Shown: in pieces, positions 30,144-38,550 of the stretch
How positions within the stretch are numbered: the first letter of the stretch is position 1
How the letters are laid out: every line of letters begins with the position of its first letter
DNA from: Vibrio tapetis subsp. tapetis
Lineage (GTDB): Bacteria > Pseudomonadota > Gammaproteobacteria > Enterobacterales > Vibrionaceae
NCBI RefSeq assembly: GCF_900233005.1
Contig: NZ_LT960611.1
Span: 1,364,001-1,428,000, forward strand
Direction of reading: 5' to 3'
Length of the DNA: 64,000 bases
Program-made: the position numbers and the translations under genes
Notes under the pieces: model-generated
Seen by the model: only the letters and a program-made list of their open reading frames with translations
Databases searched by the model: none
What the model was told of the DNA's origin: nothing

Positions 30144-31498
30144 TGTCTACTGTAGTCGTTGCCAAAACACCTGACCTGACCTTTCTTGTAACTAGTAGGC
30201 GTAGAGGTCAAGAATCTGATTGCCCATTGCCTCTTATTATGAAAAAAGGTGGTCGGTTTGATTGGCATGCCAATTCATTTATTACCGCGTATGGCGGTGG
30301 TTCACAAGCATATAATATTCGTCCTTTAGCTAAAACTGTTGAGAAAAAAGCATATAGTCTAAATTTGTTCTGTAATTTTATTGAAGATGAATCTATATGT
30401 GTTCATGATATTAACGATAGTACTCTATATCAATACGCTGATTTTTTAAAAGGTAGAGATGTTTCCGACGATACGGTACTAAAGCACGGGAGAACGGCGA
30501 TTGAGTATATCGTACATCTCAATAAGCATCACCCTGACTGGAAGCTAGCTACTAGCGAAGAAGATAACGATAGAGCATTTGGCGTTCATTATAAGAAAAA
30601 AATATATAAAAATGGATATATAGAAAAGGAATATTTTCATCATGAATCATTAGAAGGCTTAATTCACATTGCTGCGGAATCTGAATACATTCGTGACTAC
30701 GAATTAATTATGTGGCTTGATGCTATCAACTGTTCAACTTACCATCCAAAACCAAATGGTTTTTTGATAAGCAGATGGGAAGCATTAACCACATTACTAG
30801 AGATAACTGGTTCTAGGATATCAGAAGTTCATCAAATCACTCGAACAATGATAAAAAATGCTTCTGACTCATTTCTGTTAAATGGGAAAATGCCAGTTAT
30901 CCGTAATATTCCCATAAGAAAAGGAAAGTACAAAGGGAAAACTCGTAATGTGAGAACTACCTATGAAGATATCCAAGTTATTCTTATTTACATTTATAAA
31001 GTTGAAGATATGTTTCCTGATATGGATCATGATGCTCTATTTGTTGATTCAGAAAAAGGAACTCAACTTAAGCCATCTTATTTAAAAAATTACACAAAAA
31101 AAATAATTAACGGCAGTAAATATTGTGATGCTTTAAGACATCTATCAAACCATTCTTTCCGCCACAGATTCATTACTCTTAATATTGCTAAAGCAATTAA
31201 GAAGATGTCCTCGACAGGTAGTTTTTCTAACATATTGAGCGTTGCTGCAAACGCTTGTCGTAAAATAACTATGCACGCATCCAATGAAACTTTATCCCAT
31301 TATGTCCACCTTGCTTCTGAAGTTAATTATAAAAACGATGATATGGGTAAAGAATTCAAGAAGACCTCTACTCAAATTACAATCCGTCTAAAGAAAATGA
31401 TGATGATTGCAAATTTACTTCACTCAAAAGAAATAAGCGAAACTGAGGCTCTAGACTCCCTTCTTTCAACTCTAGATGGATTAAAGAAGTTCGATTAA
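30143..31498 (+). CDS. tyrosine recombinase (451 aa)
   Basis: Start 30143 overlaps the previous stop (TAATG); a frame from 30128 is longer but uncoupled. Catalytic residues appear in order: Arg in TGSRISEVHQ (~223), the HxxR box in NHSFRHRF (~336), and His/Tyr in MHASNETLSHYVH (~376-386). The N-terminal core-binding region holds LNLFCNFIEDESICVHDI and a later HGRTAIEYIVHLNKHH helix pair. It is the last gene of the operon and probably one of two catalytic recombinases that move the island. Confidence 0.88.
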   Translation: MSTVVVAKTPDLTFLVTSRRRGQESDCPLPLIMKKGGRFDWHANSFITAYGGGSQAYNIRPLAKTVEKKAYSLNLFCNFIEDESICVHDINDSTLYQYADFLKGRDVSDDTVLKHGRTAIEYIVHLNKHHPDWKLATSEEDNDRAFGVHYKKKIYKNGYIEKEYFHHESLEGLIHIAAESEYIRDYELIMWLDAINCSTYHPKPNGFLISRWEALTTLLEITGSRISEVHQITRTMIKNASDSFLLNGKMPVIRNIPIRKGKYKGKTRNVRTTYEDIQVILIYIYKVEDMFPDMDHDALFVDSEKGTQLKPSYLKNYTKKIINGSKYCDALRHLSNHSFRHRFITLNIAKAIKKMSSTGSFSNILSVAANACRKITMHASNETLSHYVHLASEVNYKNDDMGKEFKKTSTQITIRLKKMMMIANLLHSKEISETEALDSLLSTLDGLKKFD

Positions 31499-31998
31499 TA
31501 CAGCATCACTCACCTAGAAAAATAGTATCTAAGCCTGAACTCCAACCTTAGTTTTGATCCTAATGCAAAAAAAAGAATCACTGTTTGTCTTAACTCTTAA
31601 TTATGAACCAAAGACAACTTTAAGCATCTGACGATGGCATTGAAGTACTCTATGCGATTTGATTAACAAGCGACTGTTTTTCTAACTTAATGCTAATTCC
31701 GATCTAATCCAATGCTAATTCCGATCTAATCCAATACTAATTCCGATCTAATCCAATACTAATTTTATAAGTCTAAGTTTCGATACAAATTTCAATTGCT
31801 CATTCCTAGTTCTATGACTAGCAGCTAACTCAACTTCTACTATGATGTAATGTAGGAGATTGCTCATTGTGTTCCGCTACATTATGTCCAGTTGTCCTTC
31901 GTTGTTCACCCATGGACAATACTACTAAGCGTTGATTTGTAGCTCACTGAAGTTGTAAGTGCTTTTTAGGGACATAATTAAAATCAGTGATGGTTATA
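31499..31998. other. non-coding stretch after the recombinase operon
   Basis: No convincing gene. It contains a 22-bp tandem repeat (31691 onward) and an imperfect hairpin TTGTTCA / TGGACAA at 31902-31919. From about 31872 it is similar to 36796-36930 elsewhere in the island, including a shared run at ~31967-31990 and ~36890-36917. Confidence 0.7.
31691..31763. repeat. 22-bp tandem repeat, about 3.4 copies
   Basis: Units at 31691-31712, 31713-31734 and 31735-31756, followed by a partial copy. The core CTAATTCCGATCTAATCC is repeated with one changed base. A single copy of the core start (GCTAATTCCGATC) occurs again at ~36732. Confidence 0.92.
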
Positions 31999-32964
31999 CA
32001 TCGATGTTTAGCTTAACCACTAGCCAAAAGATATTGAACATGAGTAAAGAGCGGTCAAGGAAGGCTGCATTGATAGATAACTGTGATTTACCCACAGGGT
32101 TGGAGCGTAATCTGGTGAGGTAATCAAATCTCGACTAGCAGGTGTTGAATGTTTCACTAAAGATCTGGCATGAACTACATCGATGTTTGCGTTGACCACT
32201 AACCAGAAAATAATGAACGTTGATTAAATCTAGCATATAGATGAAAAAATCTATATGACAGAATGGATGAGAGGTTTTTATTGATATTTTACAAATATTT
32301 AGTAGTAAATTTTGATTGTTGCATTTGACTTCTAATCAACAAAGATTCAACGAGAGTAAAGATCGGTCAAGGAAGACTACATTGATAACTGAGATTGACC
32401 CGCAGAGTTAGAAAGAATTTAGTTAGGTAATCAAATCAGGTCCCTACGCTGGTGTTGAACGTTCAACAAAGATCGATCATGAGCCGCATCGATGTTTGCC
32501 TTGACCACTAACCACCAAATAATGAGCGTTGATTAAAGTTCGTATATAGATGAAAAAATCGATGTGACAGAATGGATTAGAGGTTTTTATTGATATCTCA
32601 TAAATACTTAAGAGTAAATTTTGATTGTTGCATTTGACTTCTAATCAACAAAGATTGAACGAGAGTAAAGAGCGATCAAGGAAGGCTACATTGATAGCTG
32701 AGATTGACCCGCAGAGTTAGAAAGAATTTAGTGAGATAATGAAATCAGGTCCCTACGCTGGTGTTGAACGTTCAACAAAGATCGATCATGAACTGCATCG
32801 ATGTTTACCTTAACCACTAACCACCAACCACCAACCACCAAATAATGAACGTTTATTAAAGTTCGTATATAGATGAAAAATCGATGTGACATAATGCGTT
32901 AAAGCTATTTATTGATATTTTATAAAGACTTAAGAGTAAAGATCGGTCAAGAAAGGTTGCATTG
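31999..32964. repeat. array of ~309-bp non-coding direct repeats
   Basis: Copies begin with CATCGATG at 31999 (short, 179 bp), 32178, 32487 and 32796. The spacing between the last three is exactly 309 bp. Each full copy holds TTGACCACTAACC, an AATAATGAACGTTGATTAAA-like line, AATCAACAAAGATT, GATCGGTCAAGGAAG and GACCCGCAGAGTTAG. A perfect palindrome GTTGAACGTTCAAC lies at 32454-32467 and 32763-32776. Copy 32178 has a perfect hairpin CATATAGAT / ATCTATATG at 32234-32257. The last copy is shortened and interrupted by the IS21 element. There is no open reading frame conserved across copies. Confidence 0.9.
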
Positions 32965-33043
32965 TGCGTATTTCGGCGATTCCGATCGGGCGTTTCGGTT
33001 TAATCCGATCACCTGACCCTGCCGTTTTTCTCTACCTCTAGTT

Positions 33044-33784
33044 TTACTCTAACTGATCGGATTGCGCCAGTTTTCTCATTGATTCCCCTCCTAGTTCTAA
33101 TCGGTGGCTGTTATGGATTAATCGGTCTAAAACAGCATCAGCAACCGTGGCGTTACCTATCATGTTGTACCATTCTTTTACAGGAAGTTGGCTTATCATC
33201 ATCGTGCTGCTGACCTGATATCTGTCTTCAAGTAACTCCAGTAAATGACCTGCATGATCCTGAGTGAGCTTTTCCATTCCCCAGTCATCTAGGACGAGTA
33301 AGCCTTTTTTCGATAGTGCCAGTAGCTGTTTTTGATATGTGCCGTCAAGACGGCCTGAACTTAGATCATCCAGTAAGCGACTCAAACGGTAATATCAAAC
33401 GCTATGTTGCTGCTCGCAAGCCTGAGCCGATAAAGCGCAAGCGATATAGGTTTTTCCTGCTCCTGTAGGGCCAGTGATCAAGATATTTTGATGTTTGTGC
33501 AGATAGATTCCTGTCAGAAGTTCACTCATCTGACTCCGCATTAGACCTCGCCCTTCTTTGTAAATAATTTGGCTTGCCTGCGCATCTACTCTGAGCTTGG
33601 CTTGTCGCTGGAGCCTTTGGATCTTAGTTTGGTTTCGGTTAAGCAACTCACTCTCTAGAAGTAAGCTTAACCTTTCTTCGAACGCTAGCTCTGCGTAAGT
33701 GGATAGCTGCTCACGTTGCTGCTCTAAAGCTTGTGCTGCATGACCAAGGCGAAGTGCTTTTAGTTGTTCATTTATCTGGTTCAT
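33044..33784 (-). pseudogene. istB: istB (IS21 helper ATPase) with in-frame stop
   Basis: An IstB/DnaA-like ATPase. The Walker A motif ITGPTGAGKTYIAC and Walker B LLVLDDWGMEK are present. The frame is continuous, but TGA at 33395-33397 interrupts HSV-stop-YYRLSRLLDD where Arg is expected (probable CGA to TGA change). IstB helps the IstA transposase. It lies 9 bp downstream of istA. One nonsense mutation makes it inactive unless read through. Confidence 0.88.
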
Positions 33785-33793
33785 TACGTACTC

Positions 33794-35331
33794 CTAGTGG
33801 TAAAAGTCAGGGCCACGAACATTGCTGTGCTCTATGTTGGGTGTGGTTTGAGTTTCTGATGAGAGTTGGCCTTCCCGATGGTTTACTAACAAGTTTTTGA
33901 CGAACTTAAGATAGGGTTTATTGATTAGAAGCGCATCCTTACAGGCTTGCTCTAGACGAACATCACCGTATTTTTTACTCAGGTTCAATAAGCCAAGACA
34001 GCTACGATAAGCTTGTTCAGGGTGTGCCTTTTTCATCAATTGAACATTCACCATTTCACGAGTTGCAGCGCCAATATGTTCTCCCCAGCGCAATAATCGT
34101 TCAGGAGACCATTTCTGATACCGATGGTTGCTGGGCATGTGTTCGGGGTAAGTGCTTATCCCTCGTTCTTTTGGGCTACATGGATGTTGTGAGACTAGGT
34201 TTCCTTGATAATAAATGCGTATCAAGCGGGAAGTGGCTTCAAGTTCAACATGTTGTCCCACTAACTGGTGAGGCACAGAGTAGTAATGTTTTCTGTACTC
34301 TATGTGGTAGTCAGGCCCAACTTTCGCCCGCTTAGTTTCGGTATAGATGTAGCGTTGGATTGGAAGTGGTCTCAATGCTGGTTTATCTAACTGCTCGAAC
34401 AGTGCCTGACGGCTGGCTCCTAGCTGTTTCATTTCCCTTTGGTTCAAATCATTCATTAGCTCACGGATGGCTAGGTTTAACTCTTGAACGTGTGGAAGGT
34501 ATTGTGTCGTAGTCGCATCATTATCCAACGCTCAACAATGAGCACTGCATTTTCAGCTTTTGCTTTGTCTTTAGGTTTGTATGGTCGAGCAGGCATGACA
34601 GCCGTCTGGTAATGGTTAGATAGTTTCTGGTAACTATCGTTGAGCTGAGGTTCATAGCGGTCATGTTTAGTGACAGCCGAACGCAGGTTATCAGGGACTA
34701 ACAACCTTGGAACCCCGCCGAAGTGTTCGAAGGCATTGGCATGGGCTTCCAGCCAGTGTTCTAGTTTTTGACTCTCACTTGCTTCCACGTAGGTATAATT
34801 GGATGCACCAAGAGTGGCAACAAAAACCTGGGCATGACGGATCTCTCCCGTGTCAGGGTTAACGACTGGGATCGTTGGGCCACAGTAATCAATGAACAGC
34901 TTGTCACCTGCGATGTGGGTCTGTCGCATGCTACGCTTCTGCTTCTTTAACCAACGCATGTAATGTTCACAGAACTGAGTATAAGCGTAGGCTCGCTCCT
35001 GATATTGCTCGTAATATTCTTCCCACAACAGCAGTTTCGTCATGCCTTTTCTTTTTAGTTCCGTACAACAGTTAGCGAAGTTTGGCATCGCTTTGGCTTT
35101 ATTCGCTCCTTTTGGGTGATAAAGCGCATTGGTTAACTCTGTATCTGAACAACTATCAGGGAGCGGCCAACCTATTTGGCTTTGATTAAAACGACTGATG
35201 ATTTCAGATACGGTCGCACAACCAATTTTCAGACAGGAAGCGATATTTCTGTGTGACAATCCGCACTCGAATTTAAGGCGTAAAACCTCTTTGATTTTTG
35301 TCATTGGTGTTCTCTTTTTTGGCATCATCAC
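33794..35331 (-). pseudogene. istA: istA (IS21 transposase) with frameshift
   Basis: A DDE transposase of about 510 aa. The N-terminal helix-turn-helix is RHNRNIA-like (LSHRNIASCLKIGCATVSEIISRF), and catalytic-core segments GDKLFIDYCGPTIPVV, PRLLVPDNLRSAV and KAKAENAVLIVERWI carry the Asp, Asp and Glu. The frame breaks near 34487: FHTF runs into a stop, while QELNLAIRELMNDLNQREM continues in another frame, consistent with one lost base. Transposition is therefore probably abolished in cis. Confidence 0.88.
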
Positions 35332-35559
35332 TTCCTAGTTGTATACGACTACTAACAAGGATAGCGACTGGTTGATTTAAAAGAGAAAAAGGGAGGGTTT
35401 CGGAGTATCCGATCAGTGATTTCGCTATTCCGATCGCCCATTTCGGAGTTTGGGCTAAAGTGATCGGATTATTGCGGAATGAGCGATCGGTTTAAACCGA
35501 AACAGGTGATCGGATAATGCCGAAATAGGTGATCGCAATGCTCCGAAATACGCACATTG

Positions 35560-35959
35560 ATAGTTAACTATGATTCACCCACAAAAAAGTTGGAATACGC
35601 TTCTCGCCTTAGCAATGTTTCAAGTATGGCAAACTCATCTGAATAGACACTGAATGAACTTTTGCACCAATACACAACGGGGCAAATGAGACAGGGGAAA
35701 TGCGAGATGTGACAATAATTTCAAACTATGAGTGCAGCATATTAGCTAAGGTAAACTAGCTCAACACTAGTGTGATCAACCTAGGCCTAGATGCAAATTT
35801 CAGGTGTTCATAAAAATGACTTTTCTGGTCAGTTGTTCATCAGTGAGCAACAATAAAGAAAATCGAACCGTTAGTATATAACTCGCTGTGATTTACCGTA
35901 GAGAAGTTGGAAGTAGCTGTTTGAAGGAGGCACATCAAACCTCTGCTAACTTGTATAAA
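35560..35959. other. non-coding stretch between IS21 and the XRE gene
   Basis: Begins as the remainder of the interrupted 309-bp repeat (ATAGTTAACTATGATTCACCC). A second diverged piece of the same repeat (GATTTACCGTAGAGAAGTTGG) lies near 35890. No gene seen. Confidence 0.65.
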
Positions 35960-36223
35960 TTATTCATCACCGTCTTCTGCGAATAGCTCTTCGATTTCAT
36001 CCCAGTCAGGTAGTTGATGTGTTTTGTTGACAACCTCAAACTGCAAATCAACAGCATTTAACAACCTTTCAAATATATCGAATGAACCTGTAAAGCGACC
36101 ATTTTCGATTTCTGAAATAGTCGTTTTATTAATTCTGGTCAGTTTTGATACTTGTACCTGTGTTAGCCCCTTATCAATACGTGCATGCTTAACCTTTAAT
36201 CCTATTTCTGACCTACAAGCCAT
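35960..36223 (-). CDS. XRE-family helix-turn-helix regulator (HipB-like)
   Basis: An 87-aa protein with a classic HTH at residues ~8-45 (VKHARIDKGLTQVQVSKLTR and KTTISEIENGR) and an acidic C-terminal tail (PDWDEIEELFAEDGDE). It is the size of a HipB-type antitoxin, but no toxin gene is adjacent. Two palindromic operators immediately upstream suggest autorepression. A second, broken copy lies at 37208-37467. Confidence 0.85.
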   Translation of the reverse strand: MACRSEIGLKVKHARIDKGLTQVQVSKLTRINKTTISEIENGRFTGSFDIFERLLNAVDLQFEVVNKTHQLPDWDEIEELFAEDGDE

Positions 36224-36239
36224 AGTTTCTCACCGTATT

Positions 36240-36295
36240 GTTAGCTAAATAGCTAACATTTTAGGTCATGTTTCAATTATTAGCTATATAGCTAA
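36240..36295. promoter_or_regulatory. twin palindromic operators upstream of the XRE gene
   Basis: GTTAGCTAAATAGCTAAC (36240-36257) is a perfect 8-2-8 palindrome. TTAGCTATATAGCTAA (36280-36295) shares the TTAGCTA half-site. The 40-bp centre-to-centre spacing puts both on nearly the same DNA face. A diverged third site lies before the dead gene copy at 37485-37502. Confidence 0.8.
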
Positions 36296-36299
36296 CAAG

Positions 36300-37207
36300 G
36301 AAATGGACAAAGCGTCCTATCAGTTTCGCTAATTTAAGAATTAACCACAAGTATGAAAAGTCACTTTACTTGGGATCGAGTCTTGGTGGTAAAAATCAAT
36401 CAATTGAGAGGCTTGAGGCTGAAAAACCAGCTTTTAGAGCAATTCCGCACTTGATTGTACAACGCAACTCAGCGCGGAATTACGATTGAGCAACTAAACG
36501 AACCATTACAAACTAAACAGCAGAAGTGGGTGCTTTATAAGTAAAACAACCACGGGATAACAAGGTTCTCGGGCTGATGAGGTAGTTCCTCAGGAAATGG
36601 AGGAGTATATCCTAATGGCTATCAATTAAGCAGCTTAAACGCTTTAGCGAGGAGTTGGAGCACTGTAAGCCAAAGTCTTGGAGAAGAGTGAGGAAGAGCA
36701 TGAGCTAGGGAAGGCTCGCTTGATTGAATGCTAATTCCGATCAGGACTCCCACTTAACCTGAATTCAGAGTAGCCGAATGTAAATTTCAAGTGAGCATTG
36801 GCCCGTTGTCCATCATTGTCCATCAATGGACAATGGTACTAAGGAGGCTATCCATTAGTTTGTAGCTTGCTAAAAGATGCCTTGTTTTTTTAGGGGGATA
36901 ATTAAAATTAGTGATGAAGAAGACATCGATGCTTAGCTTGACTACTAGTCGACAAACATTGAACGTTGACTAAAGCTAAAACATGACCAGCTAAAACTAT
37001 GCGAACATTTATAAGTGATTGTATTATAATATTTTATTTTTCATTACATGCTTAAGAGTGAGTGTTGTTAGGTGCATCTGACTGCTAATCAACAAAGATT
37101 GAAAGTAAGTAAAGATCGATCAAGGAGCCTGCATTGATAGGTAGATGTGATTAGGTTGGAAAGTAATCTGGTTGCGGTAGTTACCTGTACACTACTAGCC
37201 CACATTG
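36300..37207. other. non-coding stretch with a diverged copy of the island repeats
   Basis: No intact gene. 36300-36720 shows nothing I recognise. A core of the 22-bp repeat is at ~36732. 36796-37205 is a diverged copy of the 31872-32200 block, including a perfect hairpin ATTGTCCAT / ATGGACAAT at 36815-36834, ACATCGATG at ~36924, AATCAACAAAGATTGAA at ~37086 and GATCGATCAAGGA at ~37115. Confidence 0.7.
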
Positions 37208-37467
37208 TTAATCATCTTTGTCTGCAAAGAGTTCTTCGATTTCATCCCAACTAGGCAGTTGATGTGTTTTTTCTACGACCTCGAACGGTAAGTCAACGGC
37301 GTTTAACTATCTTTCAAATATATCGAATTAGTCTGTAAAACGGCCATTCTCGATTTCTGAAATAGTTGTTTTATTAATTCTAGTGAGTTTTGATATTTGT
37401 ACCTGTGTCAGCCTCATATCATCACACGCGGCTTAGTTATTAGCCTTGTTCCATATCTGAAAGCCAT
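37208..37467 (-). pseudogene. degenerate duplicate of the XRE regulator
   Basis: Nucleotide similarity to 35960-36223 is evident over the whole length, including TCTTCGATTTCATCCCA and TTCGATTTCTGAAATAGT. A TAG replaces the Leu codon in the ERLLNAV segment (ER-stop-LNAV), and the N-terminal codons have diverged. A relic operator GTTAGCTACATGGCTAAT lies just upstream, at 37485-37502. Confidence 0.85.
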
Positions 37468-37841
37468 AGTTCATTCATCTTAAGGTTAGCTACATGGCTA
37501 ATAATAAAATGAGAGCGACTGAGGTAGAAAGTGTCACAAGTAAAAGTTCAATCCATAAAGGTTATGGAGAATTATCATTTTCGGAAAATTGAATATTAGC
37601 AATTCATGAATAACTAGAGGTATGGCAAAGTCAAAAAAAAACCACGACTCGAAGTTAAGAAAGGGGGCAAATTATGGGTGACATGATGATATTAAAAGCA
37701 AGTGCGTAAATGATGTGCATTGCATCACATATAGGCAATAGCATTTCTATGACCTACAACTCGTTTTTGGACACTTATGAGTTACGAGGTGCCAACAACC
37801 GTGAAGATTATAGACACATAAACACGTTAGTTTTTTCAGCG
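37468..37841. other. non-coding stretch before the ART-like gene
   Basis: Contains the relic operator and a 33-bp segment (37521-37553) that recurs with six mismatches at 40923-40955. No gene seen. Confidence 0.6.
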
Positions 37842-38477
37842 TTATCTGCCAATTTGGTTTCGCAATGAATCGCTAACGCTATCTAAACTACGGTGCGTGA
37901 AATCGTGCTTTAGTACCAATTCATCTTCAATGCTTTTACCTTGAAATAACACTTGGGAGTCATCTACAGTCGTAACAAAGATTGGTCTGGATTCAAGCAT
38001 AGCTTTGGATATGCCCGATGCATCACAATAAGCGTTCAGACCTTCAATGCTTGTTGCCCATGAACACCCTAAGTTATCCACACATTCTGTTTCCCTACCT
38101 ATTCTGTATAAGGTAATGACTTGGTTACTCGGAGTATAGATTTGTGGGAATTTAGATAGATCAAAGCGAAAACAATCATAACCACCTGAAATTATGCCAG
38201 AAGTATATAGCTCAATAAACATTTCGTCTTGAGCATTTCCACGCATCATCTCAATAATTATGCCTTTATGACATGTAAAGAAATGCAGTAAACACTCCAA
38301 ATTTTCGCCATACTTGCTAGTATAAAAATCAAGATTAAGATCTTCACCCGATTTAATTGTTTTGTTGAGGTAATCTAGTTCGCTCTTGTTCAGGAACTCA
38401 CGCTGTAAATGATCTATATCGATGGCTATAGCACTGAGTAATGAAGTTAAATATTGGTTCAAACAGAAATTCCTCAA
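37842..38477 (-). CDS. predicted ADP-ribosyltransferase-like protein (R-S-E type), 211 aa
   Basis: Function is not established. The second half follows the R-STS-ExE pattern of ADP-ribosyltransferase toxins: Arg125 in ITLYRIGRE, SWATS at 139-143 followed by a helix, a strand RPIFVTTVDDSQVLF, and the ExE pair Glu184/Glu186 in SIEDELVL. The N-terminal ~115 residues are unique. It is 73 bp downstream of the AAA_13 ATPase on the same strand, so the two probably form one operon in which this is the effector. An FRG-like fold is an alternative. Confidence 0.6.
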   Translation of the reverse strand: MRNFCLNQYLTSLLSAIAIDIDHLQREFLNKSELDYLNKTIKSGEDLNLDFYTSKYGENLECLLHFFTCHKGIIIEMMRGNAQDEMFIELYTSGIISGGYDCFRFDLSKFPQIYTPSNQVITLYRIGRETECVDNLGCSWATSIEGLNAYCDASGISKAMLESRPIFVTTVDDSQVLFQGKSIEDELVLKHDFTHRSLDSVSDSLRNQIGR

Positions 38478-38550
38478 CGAATTTATAAGAGAAGGAGATA
38501 TGCGTTTATCTCACTGTTAAAAAGAAAACAAATGACGTGATTCTCGAGAG

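Larger units (their letters stand above)
32965..35554 (-). mobile_element. IS21-family insertion sequence, decayed
   Basis: A 2590-bp element with ends TGCGTATTTCGG / CCGAAATACGCA and inner multiple-terminal repeats containing CCGATC and TTTCGG. The 5-bp target duplication CATTG lies at 32960-32964 and 35555-35559, within a copy of the 309-bp repeat: removing the IS rejoins GGTTGCATTG to ATAGTTAAC as in the other copies. It contains istA and istB homologues on the minus strand, both damaged. Confidence 0.93.

Noticed and set aside
31999..32964. CRISPR-like or integron attC-like array
   Set aside because: Units are 309 bp and contiguous with no short repeat/unique spacer pattern, no cas genes, and no attC-type R'/R'' sites or cassette genes between copies.
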